Shown here one piece after another: positions 23,467 through 35,879 of a stretch of 64,000 nt of DNA. The notes beneath the pieces are model-generated. The model searched no databases, had not been told where the DNA came from, and saw nothing but the letters and a program-made list of their open reading frames with translations. Source of the DNA: Hericium rajendrae (lineage: Eukaryota > Basidiomycota > Agaricomycetes > Russulales > Hericiaceae); assembly GCA_033439255.1 (NCBI GenBank), contig CM065889.1, positions 1,798,001 through 1,862,000 on the forward strand, given 5' to 3'. Within the stretch, counting starts at the first letter, position 1; each line of letters begins with the position of its first letter. The translations under genes and the position numbers were made by a program.

Positions 23467-24927
23467 CGATAACTGGAGGAGCCAGGAAGAAGATTAGATG
23501 CTAGACTGGTGATCTTCTTTCGATGCGCAAAGTTGAGCGAATTGGATATTTTGTGAATGCTGGGACTAAGTAGCTTTAGTGGAGAAACGCTCGATGACAA
23601 GGACCACCATGGTGACTAATCAGACACGTGAATTTATCAAGTACATGCAATTTGTTGTGCCTCGTGGGTTTCCACTACAGCCTGCTCCAAATACCACGGC
23701 CCTACGGGCATATCCTGGTCCCCAGAACATGTAGGCGAAGGCAAAGAAGAGAGAGGGGCAAGCAGATCAATTCAGATGGAAGCAGGAGGGTATATATGAG
23801 TACTAGTACAATGTATAGTAGCATGCGGTTTACAATCAGTATGAAACGATATTTAACAGTCTGAGATTCCCAACATTTCTAGGTCCCCCGCACTCCGGCA
23901 GAATGAGCGCGGTGCAAACGCGTGAGGCAGATGATAGGAAATTCACTAGTGACGACGTCAACATCCCGTCCGGCAATGCCGACTACCGGTGACAATGGAT
24001 ACGAACTTAAATAAATTGCTGTGCAAACTTTGACGAATGTAAGGCAACGTGCACATCAATCCTATCGCCTGCAGCATATCATGATGTACAAGCACACGAT
24101 CAACAGTGAACACAGCCCGCACCTGCAGCCATTGTTAAAACATTTGGGAGCCCGCCAACGTGAGCCCCGGGGCAGTCGAACTCCTGGCTTCTGCAGGATC
24201 CGCAGCTACTGATGGTATACGATGGTGGCCGCAATAGTCCGATGTCGCTCTCGACAGGGCTGTGGAGCATGTCTTGTAGCTTTGTTAGCCTGCCTGCCTT
24301 AGAGTACAACTGAAAATCTGCTCGTACGAAGACGCGAACGCACTATCCATTGGCTGCGAGCACGTGTGTGCTGTAGGATTGGTCGCAGACGACGATGCAT
24401 CGCCTGCTCTTGAGGTCAGTAGCCATCGCACGGAGGTAACACCAGACCAACCGCTCACCTACATCGTGCCCAGAACCGCTAACTTACCTACAGCGGCCGA
24501 GCATCGGCACTTTTCTGATCCGCCGGTAGTCGACGACACCTTCTGGCCGTGTTCATTCCATGGTTGTCGACAAATGTTGTCTTTTGTTCCACGGTGTTTC
24601 GTCGACAGTAGTGCTTTAACTTAGACAGTTTGGAAAGCGCCTGAACCTTAAGCATCAACGGCTCCTCGACTCTCCTCGACTGCGGCAGCGTACAAACAAG
24701 AGCAAGCTCCATTTCACGTGACACGTTTTTCCTAATGAGGCAGGAATTCCTGAGAGAGACCTGCTCCCTTACGGGACCAGGAACAACAGGACCTGTAGGG
24801 AATTATGTAATGTTGCTAATGCAACTACCTCAACCGCCCCTTCAAACTCATCCGAAACACCTGGACGTTGTCTATTGTCCAGACTCCAGAAACTGTTAAA
24901 CTTTGCAGCATCAAATTGCGTTTAAAG
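23467..24927. other. Intergenic, no gene seen
   Basis: Promoter side of both striatin and the small gene at 24928, which are divergent. The sequence is of mixed composition without tandem repeats. Frames of 60-90 codons occur on both strands but show no domain or consistent splice pattern. Confidence 0.4.
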
Positions 24928-25349
24928 ATGCCTCTGGAAAACGAAGAGCAGATGCTGAAGGATTTTGTTTCCGTAAGCCTTTATCCTGCCTAATTTTATC
25001 AGTCCTTTACTCCGCTTCCAGCGAGATCCCACAGCCAAGTACATGTTCGACAGCGAGCGCGATGCTTCTCAATCAGAAATTTGCAGGATCAGCAGGCAGA
25101 AGGGTAAAGAGTGTATCACAGTGAGTTGAATCATACACTTCGCTAGTTGAACTGACTGGAGCTCGCGAAGTTGCACATGCACTCAAAGAGGATGTTCAAA
25201 GCTATGCAGGTGGAATGGCCGACTCTGTATTTCCTCCGATGAGTCATGGCTTACAATTGCCCATTTTACAGGAACAAGGATTTTTCTGTGCATTACCCAT
25301 AGATCCATCTCGGACCGACATAGAGTGCACGCCCATCCCGAAGTCATGA
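24928..25349 (+). CDS. Small protein, function unknown
   Basis: A three-exon model (24928-24972, 25022-25103, 25147-25349) gives 109 aa and keeps frame across two short introns (49 and 43 nt). It starts MPLENEEQMLKDFVS, then RDPTAKYMFDSERDASQSEI, CRISRQKV, ELTGAREVAHALKEDVQSYA and ends in IECTPIPKS. The first intron has strong sites (TCC|GTAAGC ... TTCCAG). The second junction is less certain: other donors nearby (T|GTATCA, ACA|GTGAGT) give alternative readings. The composition is that of a soluble charged helical protein. I recognise no family and there may be further exons. It lies between striatin and the 439-aa gene, divergent from the former and convergent with the latter. Confidence 0.5.
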
Positions 25350-25884
25350 GACATCGATGATGCATGTTTGACGATGGATGTACTAGTTATCATGCCATCC
25401 CCTCCCGCCTCAAAAAGGAAGATGTGTTATACGGTCTGCTTTGGAGACTAGGATGTACTGCTCCTAATCCAGCCTCATTCAGCACTATTGGCAGCTGTTG
25501 CCTATGTGGTATACATATATATATGCTTGGGAAGATTGGAGACAGCCAGAACGGATGGATGAAGCATGGAGTCATTGGATGGCTAGACAGACCTTGTCTC
25601 GTGATTTTCGAAGGCAGCAAGATCATGGGGAAACATTGGGGGAGAGAATGACCATGTATGAGGAGTGTATACTTCACCAACCGGCAATGTTAAAGAGGTA
25701 GGCGAGAGGTGAAGCATGAGCTAGTAGCAGAATATAAGTAACAAAGTGAGAGATAAAGATGTATTCTTTAAACATTTCAATTATTGTTACGAGGCCTGAA
25801 GGCCTCATCATTGAAAGCAACATGAATCACAACATCACATTGAGCAAATGTACTTCATATTTAATAAACAGGCTCGAGTCATTT
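25350..25884. other. Convergent 3' flanks, no gene seen
   Basis: Lies between the ends of the plus-strand small gene and the minus-strand 439-aa gene. Frames on both strands are short and unconvincing; the region probably holds both 3' untranslated regions. Confidence 0.4.
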
Positions 25885-27316
25885 CTAAGTAAATGAAAAA
25901 TCAACACCCAACATGCCACCTTTCGCCAGCTGTTCCTGCTCTTCCGCGATCAATCGCCGCTGTTCGACGGCTAGGACATCAATCAAACCCATGTCACAAT
26001 CGTATTGCGCGCGGTGGGCAGCCTTGATGAGCTCAAAGTAATTTGCGAGCAAGCTCACCCGACGGTTCTGAAGAGTCGACATCTAGCATAATTTATTAGG
26101 TGATTAGTCAGTCATATGTGAGTAATGATAGATTGTACCTCGGCAAGTTTGGGGTCGTTTAAGGACGTGGTCCCTGGTACCCGCGGCTGATACGCAGGCA
26201 CGGGGACAAAAGTTTGAGATGAGTCAACACGTGCGTCCTGCACTTGGGCAAACCACGTCTGAGAACTCGTCTTCCTCATCTGCTGCATCTCAAGTCTGCA
26301 AAAATGAGAACAGTTTGAGACCGTAGACGCATTGAAATTCGTTAGAGTGTGGGGGCCCATTGACGGGTGTGACGGCCCAAGATATGAAGACCGGGCTTCT
26401 TCTACTGATACACCTATATCTCCCACGATTTCTTCTCTCTTCTTGCCCTTATCCTGTGCCGGCGGAGACTCTACGGAAGTCGGGGCTCGAAGAATTGCAT
26501 CGGGAGAAAGTTGATCTTGCGAAGGAACAAGCTCGATTGCCGAGCGGACTCCTCCACTTTCGATAGCACGATTCTGTACGGAGCTACCCTCACTGAGATC
26601 TGCATGGAGATGGTGCCGGGGACTATGCGATAAGACCTCTGGGCGATATTCTTGTGCAGACGATGGGCTCCGTTGTCGATATGACCTTTCGTGGTGTGAT
26701 TGATAGGAACTCTGACATGGCGATCCTGGGTCGTGACAAGGGGTCGATGAGTTACGACATTCATCTAAATCTTGAATATCAGTACTGTACTTGAATGTAT
26801 AAGAGCAGCAATAGACAAACCAGTGTGATGATGAGGCGGAGACCTCGACCTTCTATCTCGCCGATAGTAACGAGGTCGCGGATTCTGGCAGGAGTTCTGG
26901 TAAGGTCCTGTCACAAGGCGGGTCCTGTCTTCATCTCGGAATCGCCGATCTCGTGGAGGCCCGATACGCCAAGAAGGCTCTTGTCGAGGTATATATGTCC
27001 CCTCGCGTTCGTTGTGATCGTTCGGGATTGCTCTACGACTGTGCGCATGAACATCACGCGTTTCCCACTCTCTTGGTGGACCTTTCCAGCGAGATGAATC
27101 TGGACGAGGTATGTAAACATCGTCTCCAGGAGGATCTCTGTGCCATGACAAAGTTCGGGGGATGTAAGTATCAGTATCAGGCGGCCTCGAGCTGTGAGAA
27201 TTAGAGCGCTCATTTCGAGATCTGGTGTATAAATCTGACGACCTTGGGTGTTGCTCGTGTCGGAAGATCTGAGGAGGGAGGTATGCAAAATCTGGTTTGG
27301 GAGGGAGGCCTGACAT
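25885..27316 (-). CDS. Unknown protein with Arg/Pro/Ser-rich disordered N-terminus
   Basis: Three exons (27316-26821, 26764-26139, 26082-25885) give 439 aa with all phases consistent. The start MSGLPPKPDFAYLPP at 27316 follows a GGAA-rich (minus: TTCC) leader. The first ~300 residues are low-complexity and charged, with repeats of a motif like TYIPR(P/Q/T) near residues 50, 72 and 109 and an RYYRRDRRSRSPPHHH stretch. The C-terminal ~110 residues look folded: EMQQMRKTSSQTW, then after the last intron STLQNRRVSLLANYFELIKA and DVLAVEQRRLIAEEQEQLAK, probably helical. I do not recognise the family. RS/RD content hints at RNA or chromatin association, which is only inference. Confidence 0.8.
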
Positions 27317-28811
27317 GATGGTTTGAAGGAAGGAAGGAAGGTTGGAAGGAAGGAAGGAAGGTTTGACGAAGAGATAATGCTGGAGCCTCGTGTTTGTAAT
27401 GAATAGCGCAATAAACTCAATAATATTATTAGAGCGCCCCCCAGCTTGGGTGGCGCCGAGCGACGGCCGGCGGCTTCGCTTACGCAATCGAGCAACAGAC
27501 GCGCGCGGGTCCACGGTAGACGCGAGGTCCCAGGGGGACCGCTGGCCTGGCTACACGGCTAGCAAGGCGACCGACGACAACCGACGATCTAATGGATCCG
27601 TGATTTAGGAGGTCAGGATGTCTGGTAGACACGATTCGGGCCTATTACTGGCTTTCGAGAGTTGGATCACAGGATAACGGTGATCTGGATCAGACGGTGC
27701 CAGCACTTTGTGGCTGTCAGGCACGTAGAGAGATAGCGAGCGCCACTGTCAAGGATGAAAATTAGAAAACGGGATGGCAAGCACGGTGATAGAACCGTGT
27801 GCACTTTGATTCAAGAAGGAACAATGCGGTCAAAAGCCATTAGGCCATATTGCCTTTGGTACGTATGCACAACGATGATAATTGACTCATTGTGGCGAAC
27901 TTCAACTTTCGTCAGACATTTCATAGCTGTCACTTCGGTGCTCATTGCATGTCCAAGTCCCCTGAGGTCCCCTGCACATCGAATATGACTTCGATGCTGT
28001 GATGTATGTATTTGCCATAAGTACTGGTCCAGTGCCATAGAGAATCAGTGACAGATGAAGGTACTGCACACGGGGCAGCACCAAAAATCTTGAGGAAATG
28101 AGGCTTGGTCTGAGAAACTACAATTTGTGGACTACATAACAATGACAATGGTATCAATCAGTGGATTCGGGCAGTTTCGATCGGACTCTGAGTTTCCTGT
28201 GATCCAGCCTCCGGATTTCAATGATAGGCCCAATTTGCATTTTCCAGCGTGCTCCAACCCATTTTCCTCAAATTTGTGCTGGCAATTGCAACTGATCCCA
28301 CAGATCGTCAGCTTTCACCAATCTGCTTGCTAACCGTGTATGTCCATGCATGTCCCACCAAAATTGACTGCCCGATGCAGATGTGTGTCCCGACGACACC
28401 AGAAATCGAGTTTTCAATGGGACATGCTCCCCTGCCAGCGAAAGGTGCTGGCCCTGGCCCAGCCAAAAGAGCGTGTCTCGTGACAGCTTAAGGGGCATGC
28501 TCGGCAACATGCTGAGCATGCCGAGCGCAGTTCTCGATGTGATGCAGGCACAAACTTAGGTAACACTGCAGGCATAGCCCAATTTTATGCTGAAGAACAT
28601 GTAAAGAATGTTGAAGCAAAAATGTTAAAACAGCACTAGATATAATGCCAGAGAAAATTGGAGGAAGATCTGAGATCATCTGAGGAAACTTCAATGTCTG
28701 TTCTGGGACAGACGTTATTGAGTCTTCTTTCAATATTCTTTCAAGATCTTTTCTCTAGGAAGACTTATGATATTCTTTGGTTTTTCTCATGTGTTTATTG
28801 TTATGGAGAAT
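27317..28811. other. Intergenic with repeat remnants
   Basis: 27317-28200 holds the promoter of the 439-aa gene (GGAA repeats at 27326-27360) and nothing else recognised. From about 28350 to 28575 the sequence matches the end of the ~710-bp tandem unit at 40220-40440, and 28577-28811 is an inverted copy of 39481-39715. No gene seen. Confidence 0.45.
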
Positions 28812-29135
28812 TATCAATATTGCAGCATTTTCTGTGGCATTTAATTCAAGATATTCCACTGATCTATAAAATATAAGCTGATGCCTAAGATGTCAAATCA
28901 GACTGTACTGAAAACTTGTAGTGAATATCTCCTTGTACTTTGAATCTTCCTTCAAACATGCTTCTCACACTATTAGAAAGTCATTTCTGATTTTCAAAAC
29001 ACAAAAGCTCAAAAAGAATCTATACGGAATGTAAAGTCTGCTATTAACATGCTCAACATTTTTTTGCATCTAAAAATTGAAATTTCTTGTCAGCACAAAT
29101 TTATGAAAAATGTGCTGCAATTTTCAAGTCTCCTT

Positions 29136-31113
29136 TTACCTTGCTTGTTAAGGTATCTCGCACCCTCGTAATTATTAGCACCCCGACTCACATCATCAAC
29201 AAGGACAAACAAAGGCTCAGTACACTTACTACTCTGTCTAGCACTCCAGTCATGTATCAGAACCCTTTTTGTCATCATTATCAATGGTTTTCTACATCAG
29301 GAAGGTTGACAACTTTCTGATTGACCTGACAATTTCTAACCCTACTGACAGCTTCTGATTGACCTGATCCACCTGAAAGCAATCTTGAGAAGCAAATATC
29401 TGATCAGACTTTTACATTCAAGAAAAGACATTTATTGTCAGATATATAAGTTTTTAATCTCTAACTAATAGATATATCAAAATCTTTGATATCTGAAATT
29501 TTTGAAAATCTGAGAGTGTCTGATTTCAAATCTGGAGGTCAAATATCAGTCAGATGGATCAGACAGTGTCAGACACCATCAGATGCTCTCAGACAGTTGC
29601 AGATAATTTTCAGATATTTGACCTCCAGATTTGAAAAAAATCTCAGATCAGACACTCTCAGATTTAGAAAATTCCAGATATCAGAGATTTTGTTATATCT
29701 ATTAGTTAGAGATTACAAACTTATATATCTGACAATAAATGTCTTTACTTAAATGTAAAAGTTTGATCAGATATTTGCCTGTAAAGATTGCTTTCAGATG
29801 GATCAGGTCAATCAGGAGCTATCAGTAGGGTTAAAAATTGTCAGGTCAATCAGAAAGTTGTCAACCTTCCTGATGTATGCTTAAAATATGTTTCCCAATG
29901 TTGTCATAGAATTGGACGGACAAGAAGTTACAACTTGAAGAGCCAACATTGTGACTTATCACAGCACCAGTGACATGAGTCACACCTCTCATTTTTCGAC
30001 AGTCGGCAAAGTGCTCGACTCAAAGACAACGACTAAGTACAAGATAGAACGAGCATACAATTATCAGCATGCAGGGCATAGTTAACGGTGCCACCTAGTG
30101 GATATTTCAACATCTCACGAACCAACTATGAGTTTGAGGTCAGTAGACTAACAGCTCCTTCAGCAAATTAAACATGCCTATGTAGGCAACAAGCAGACCG
30201 CAGATCGAATGGGACCACTGCGGAATAAACTTCCTTCCTTCCTTCCTTCCACTGTGCACACGTTGCATCGCCTTAACAACCTGCCTGATCCTGACTTCAC
30301 TGTCCCACTACATGCACTTTCAAGCTCCCCAGGTGTGACATTGTATACACGGAACATGTGTGGGACGATCTCCAACAGGGTCTCAAGGTGCATCTTTCAG
30401 ACTCGTACACATCTGCAGCATGCAGCACTTTTTCTCAGCCTTCGGATTTGGTGAAGACCTAGATCGCATCCTCCACGAGCTCAGATGCATGAAGAGGTTG
30501 CTCCTCAGCATGCACATGCAACTGGCTATGAAGGAGAATGTGAGCAGTACAAGGGTGTCAGATAGAGTCAGTGAGTCAGCGTGCTGGGGCTTGCTGGGGA
30601 GGGCGTGGTGACCACGCTGAGGTCCATGCTGCTCCCGCTGTTCACTTGGAATCTGCTGGTCTGCGAGCTCATGGCTTGTGCATGCAAGGCGTTTACCAGC
30701 ACTACACGGCCTATCGTTAGCTTCCAATCTTGAAGCCTATCCTTGTTTTATCGGCCCGTGGTTGAACTAAAGGCAGAGGACACTCATTGGGGAATATGTG
30801 CTGGTGCACGGTGTCCGAGCTCATCCTTACTTGTCCAGCATTCAATCATCTGGCAAGTAGCTCTGATGCATAGATCATTCAGATGTAATATATGCACAGA
30901 ATATAGCATGCATGAGACAAAAACAAATCTTCTCAAACTCCATGTGTGAGATAGGAGTCATTTTTAATTTGACCACAGACATATTGTGTCTGAACTTTTC
31001 GATAGTCTTTCGCACCCATAAGAGCTGCCTAACATGAGGAAAGCCACTATGTAACAGCTATATCCTCATCAGGACAAGCAAGGTTTATGCCGATGCAGTC
31101 GGCACTTCTCTAG
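29136..31113 (+). mobile_element. Helitron-like element H2, degenerate
   Basis: It starts TTACCTTGCTTG and ends with the hairpin GCCGATGCAGTCGGC, a short spacer and CTAG. It matches the ends of H1 (50526-53028) and is inserted without target duplication before a T. The empty site is visible in the inverted arm at 31195-31210, which reads TCTCTTTTACATTC. H2 lacks the captured gamma-tubulin-complex segment and carries a MITE. A shared unidentified segment (about 30380-30610; CMKRLLLSMHMQLAMKE) also occurs in H1. Confidence 0.7.
29295..29875. mobile_element. MITE with CATCAGGAA ends (581 bp)
   Basis: Ends CATCAGGAAGGTTGACAACT and complement, exact TA duplication (29293-29294, 29876-29877). Nearly palindromic throughout, with inner CTGAGAGTGTCTGA repeats. 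Inserted in H2. Confidence 0.85.
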
Positions 31114-31290
31114 TACATTCTATTAAGCAGAATACTGAACTGTTCAATATTCTGCTTGATATTACTGGATAATCTAGTATTCTGCTTAATAGAATGTAAA
31201 AGAGACTTGAAAATTGCAGCACATTTTTCATAAATTTGTGCTAACAAGAAATTTCAATCTTTAGGTGCAAAAAAAAAATGTTGAGCATGT
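31114..31290. repeat. Palindrome and inverted arm in element J
   Basis: 31115-31196 is a near-perfect palindrome (CATTCTATTAAGCAGAATAC at both ends). 31197-31290 is the reverse complement of about 29042-29135 (AATTGCAGCACATTTTTCAT), so the Helitron split one arm of a fold-back. Confidence 0.65.
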
Positions 31291-31468
31291 TACAGCCGTT
31301 TGGAAAAATGATGACAGTGTGCGACGCAGCGAGAAATTCTCATGGTGTTGCCAAATTGGGCATTGATGCATCTCTAGCTCTTCCTCCACTGTACTATCTG
31401 TCTCACTGCTTTAGTGCTCTCATAACTAGCTTGTCTATCATTGTCTATTTGACCTGGCACCATAAAGA

Positions 31469-32537
31469 ATGACCATGCCCTTCCAAAAGATCAGTGCTGA
31501 CGTAAAGCTTGCTGCACTGGAACTCTACAATCGACAGCTCCTACCACTCGATACTATTCTTGAATGCGTTGGTTTCTCTGAAAGCATGTTCTGGAGAATG
31601 AAGAAGCTCTTCAATGAGACTGGGAGTGTGAATCCTCAGCCATGTCATACCTGTGGCTGACCTCGACTGCTTGTGCATAGTGATCTCGAGTACCTCCTTG
31701 AGCTCATCAATCTCCGGCCATCTTGGTTCCTCAACGAGCTCGAACACCTTCTGTCCACCAACCGGCTCATCTCTGTTCACTTCACTACAATCCATTGGGA
31801 GCTTGAGCATGCTGGAATATCATCAAAGAAGTTACATCACATAGCACAGGAGCACAACGAGAATGTACATGCAGACTTCATCCATCGCATGGCACAATAT
31901 GACCCTATTGAGCTTGGCTTTCTTGATGAAGTCTCGAAGGACAAAAGAACGGTCCAGAGAAGGAAAGGTCGAGCTAAGAAGGGCCAGAGGGCAGTGATGA
32001 AGGGGGTATTTGTGCGAGGTTGCAGGTTGTTCAGCGAGGGGCTGCTCACTGTTGATGGCATGGCCACATGCCATTGTCGAGGGATCAATGACCAGGGCTC
32101 TCTTTTTGGAGTTTCTTGAGCACAGCGTGGTGAGTACTACTTGAGATATATTGTATGCATCTTATAGATTTTGTAGATGCCATTATGTTCTCCATATCCT
32201 GGCCCGTTGAGCATGCTTGTCATGGACAATGCATGTATTCATCATGGCGAGGAGATACTCGAATTGACAGCCCGTTTTGGTAACAGCTTTGTTTCTAACC
32301 TTGATGCTGATGATATCTTACATATCTACAGGAGTACGTGTGATATTTCTGCCTCCCTACTCACCAGACTTGAATCCAATCGAAGAGACTTTCTTGAAAA
32401 TAAAACATTTTATTCGCTGCAATGAGGACAAGTTTGCCGCCTCTGGCAACGGAATTATTTATGACATGTATGAGGCTATGGATGTAATTACAGCAGAGGA
32501 TGCACAGGGCTACATATGGCATTCAGGCTACATATAA
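31469..32537 (+). pseudogene. Tc1/mariner transposase (DD34E type), inactivated
   Basis: An N-terminal helix-turn-helix (KLAALELYNRQLLPLDTILE, FSESMFWRMKKLF) is followed by the DDE domain. The first catalytic Asp lies in GFLDEVSKDKRT, the second in MLVMDNACIHH, and the Glu in PYSPDLNPIEETF, 34 residues after the second Asp. Two introns splice cleanly (32130-32176 and 32280-32331). Defects: an in-frame TGA at about 31661 where GRPRLL is expected (CGA to TGA) and a one-base frameshift near 32066-32070 before the EGSMTRALFLEF block. It acts on the J termini in theory; this copy is dead. Confidence 0.85.
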
Positions 32538-32693
32538 CAAGAGGAGACACGACAAAATAGAATGAGAACTTGAGGATGGTAGAAATCATGACTGAGTGAG
32601 AATAATTGATGTATAATGTCCAAGGCAGGTCCAAGGTCCAAGAATGAAAGAAAATGGTATCAAGAAAACAGTCATTTACCCAGCTTGAGCAGC

Positions 32694-33946
32694 CTATTTC
32701 ATGGTGGCGACTCTCATCTCAGCAATAGCACCCATCTTGAAACCCATCGAGTGCAAGTTGTCAAGAGAGATATGACCAAATGTATGCAAGCCTGTATACT
32801 CATTTTCTGTGAGAAGGTCACCAACACTGGTCGGGAGGTGATACGCTTTGCAGAATTGAGCTACTGTCATCTGGCACCCAAGAGTGTGACCTTGCGGCAG
32901 AAGCATTTCTACCTTCAGAGCCAGATTCATAGCATTGTCACCTGTAGCACTCATCGAGCCTTGTGTGAGATGCAGGATCTCTACTGGAAGATTCCAGACA
33001 TTTGTGATAGGTGGCTGCAAGGGCGCAGCTGTGGGCGCAGCATTCTCCTTTGAAGATGAAGCTTCACGCTCACATGCATGTCGCTGAAGCAAGGATGGAG
33101 CACCAAGAGAGTGAGTGGGCAGGGCATCGAACAACCGGTGATTGAGTGGCTTGTCCAATGTACTAGTAGCTAATGCGTCATCCTTCTTGAGCTGACAGAA
33201 GTCACCAGTTAGCTATGCAATATGAAATCGTCCCAAACAACGTACCAGGGCAGATGCCCAGACATCTATATGATTCATACCAAGCACGAGATGCTCGTTA
33301 TCATCAGGATTGACAAAGCAACAGCCAGGAGTGGGACAGCCAGGTTTCTGGCATGTCCAGCGATTCTTGAGCATCTGAATTTGTTGCCGAAGAGGTTCAT
33401 CTTCAACATTCAGGTCTGAAGCATGTGGAATCTATGGTGATGTTGTATTAGTAAATGTTCAGAGCAAAAGACAATGCATACTTTTGTTTTGGCTTTCTTT
33501 GGGGCCTTCTTCATCTTCATCTTTGCCTTCTGCTTTGCTTCTAGTCCACTGATGCTGCTGTTGTCTGAACTGTCATCGCTCACCATCTTGGACTTTTGGC
33601 TCTTCTTGGTGCATTCTGCCTGAGACAGGAATCACGGTGACATTGTACATGAGTGTCTTGCCCTTGTTGGATGACTTTTTTGCTGCTGTGAGACCTGAGC
33701 AACTTGAATGGTGCAAGCATATATACATGTCTACTTACCTTTCTTCTTAGCTACTAGAGGCCGTGGGCTTGGAGGATTGCTGATGAGTTCGATGTCACTG
33801 TCTGCCTTGAGCTTGCCAGAGGCTAAGATCTCAGCCAAAGTGAGAGGGAAAAGAGTCTCAGATTCACTTGGAGGATAGGAAAGAGCATCAGAGTGGTTAG
33901 ATATCAGTTCATCCTGCTCTGATGAGGGCTCAGGGCTTTCAGACAT
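32694..33946 (-). CDS. Second gene of element J: Cys-motif and SAM-like protein
   Basis: Minus-strand exons start at MSESPEPSSEQDELI (33946-33739) and continue through a Lys-rich segment (about 33620-33483, KMKMKKAPKKAKTK). Next comes an exon with a putative zinc knuckle (about 33430-33247: RWTCQKPGCPTPGCCFVNPDD, then LGMNHIDVWASAL), then a last exon (about 33193-32694) ending in a SAM-like helical domain (MTVAQFCKAYHLPTSVGDLL ... LDNLHSMGFKMGAIAEMR). The frame change near 33620 suggests a one-base indel, so the gene may be broken. I recall many Agaricomycete proteins with the same Cys-block plus SAM-like layout; their function is unknown. A DNA- or partner-binding role in transposition is inference. 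Confidence 0.6.
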
Positions 33947-35783
33947 TATATATGGCACATAGGATGGTGGCGAGAGGCAGGATGCACATCGCATTGTGTC
34001 GAAAGCCCAATTTGGTGAAGTTGCGATGACACCATGAGAATTCTCACCACGGCGTGACCTGTCATCCTTTCTGCAAATAGCTGTAATAGCAGACTTTACA
34101 TTCTGTATAGATTCTTTTTGAGCTTTTGTGTTTTGAAAATCAGAAATGACTTTCTAATAGTGTGAGAAGCATGTTTGAAGGAAGATTCAAAGTACAAGGA
34201 GATATTCACTACAAGTTTTCAGTACAGTCTGATTTGACATCTTAGGCATCAGCTTATATTTTATAGATCAGTGGAATATCTTGAATTAAATGCCACAGAA
34301 AATGCTGCAATATTGATACTTGGTGGAAGAGGGCCGATGCTTCGCACGGCAATACGATTCCTTTTTCATTGTTAGTTATATTTAGAAACAGTGCATAAAT
34401 GATGTAAAGTCTCACTTGTCAGATTGATTATAAATCTCTATAAAATCTATAGCTACCTCAAGGTCAACATCTGAGAAATATGTTACTGGTATATAACACT
34501 ATATTAGCTACATAGCTTTTCTAGGTCCATAGCTGTCCTCTTTTATACATAGCAGTCAAGTAAACAATGCAAAGCTATCATAGCTTGTCATAGCTGTCAT
34601 AGCATAGGGCATAAGCTATCATAGCTGTCATAGTTATTCTAGTATAAGATAACTATAGAAGCTATATTAACTATATAATATATCTCTATCATTATATTAT
34701 ATCTAGCTAGTAAGATTTCTATCTACTCTATATTACTTCTATCAAATATGCTAAAATAGCATATAAAATAAATATATTATAGATTCAATAGTCTGATGTC
34801 TTACAGTCACAAACATCGAAAATTGGATAAATTATATTACTCAAACAATTTCATTACAAAACATTACTATAGCTACAGAGACTACTACAGAACTATAAAA
34901 GGTAACAAACTTACAATGACTACAAAAAGCAAAAGATACAAATAAGAAAAGACATGAGTATTAGAAGATAACAAAGATAATATATGAAGACTTACCAGAT
35001 TAACAAAAAAGTGAAAATCTACAAGACAATTTGAAGACATCAGTATAAGAAACAATCAAGCTTATCTAGTAGGACTACATGGTAGTGTAATAAGTATGAA
35101 GACATTAGTATAAGTTATAAGATAATTAAGAATAACAGCGTACCTTTAACAACGAAGAGAACAATGATTAATAAAATGAGCAAACGACAACGACGAGTGA
35201 GCAAATGATGATGATGAGTGAGCAAACGATGACAAGTGAGCAAATGATGACAACAAATGTGTTGACGTAGCAAGGGATGGTGGGGGTTAAAGAGCAAGAG
35301 GTAAAGCACATCGTGCCAGCCTTATATAGGAATCCCAGACGGAATCGGAATTTGTGGTTGCTGGGTGCTTGCCGAGTGTTGTGGCAGAGACTGGATGCCA
35401 GACTTTACTACGTTGATGCTGCTGCTCACAGATTCACAGTTCAGTAGATACACAGTGTTCTCATACATTCTAATTAAATGTATAATCTATCACTGTCCCT
35501 TTTTTCGTTGAATTTATACAAGTTTATTTGATTTGCTGAGGCTCGAGCAACAAAGCTTTGCTCATTCAGTGGCTGAAGCACCGAGTTTAACATGTCGAGA
35601 CTTCACTCCTTTTTACCAGTCTCCCTTCCCCTCCTTCGTGTTTCCTCCTCCAGCCTCCTTCCTTCCATTTCTTTCATTCTCTATTGGCTTTCAATACGGC
35701 TGGGATGGTTTTTTTAGCAGATACTTAGAGGGCCTTAGGTGAGTTAAAAAAAAAGCCTCTTATCATTTTTTCGTACTAATCAA

Positions 35784-35816
35784 GAGAGTGTCAATCATTT
35801 TTCGAGCGACACTCTC
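35784..35816. repeat. Conserved hairpin of element F
   Basis: Arms GAGAGTGTC and GACACTCTC around a 15-nt loop. It stands directly after TACTAATCAA and ~45 nt after the donor. Compared with A and C the stem has G-C in place of A-T at the middle pair (GTGTC/GACAC against GTATC/GATAC). Confidence 0.7.
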
Positions 35817-35879
35817 GATATCTTTTATTCTGTTGATCCCACATCCTCGCGCTACCATCCTACGATCCTGCTGCCTTTT

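Larger units (their letters stand above)
28814..34316 (+). mobile_element. Tc1/mariner element J with two genes
   Basis: The terminal inverted repeats are ~240 bp and nearly identical (TCAATATTGCAGCATTTTCT inward on both sides), flanked by TA (28812-28813 and 34317-34318), the duplication expected of the superfamily. Inside are a transposase gene on plus (31469-32537) and a second, convergent gene on minus (33946-32694). A Helitron-like element (29136-31113) has been inserted into the left half, so J was originally ~3.5 kb. The transposase is mutated, so this copy is not autonomous now. Confidence 0.85.

Noticed and set aside
24140-24230. Possible tRNA on the minus strand (AGGAGTTCGACTGCC)
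   Set aside because: Only a B-box-like stretch; no A box, acceptor stem or anticodon arm could be paired.
26284-26310. Possible 26-nt intron in the 439-aa gene
   Set aside because: Too short for splicing, and reading straight through keeps the frame open and the gene in phase.
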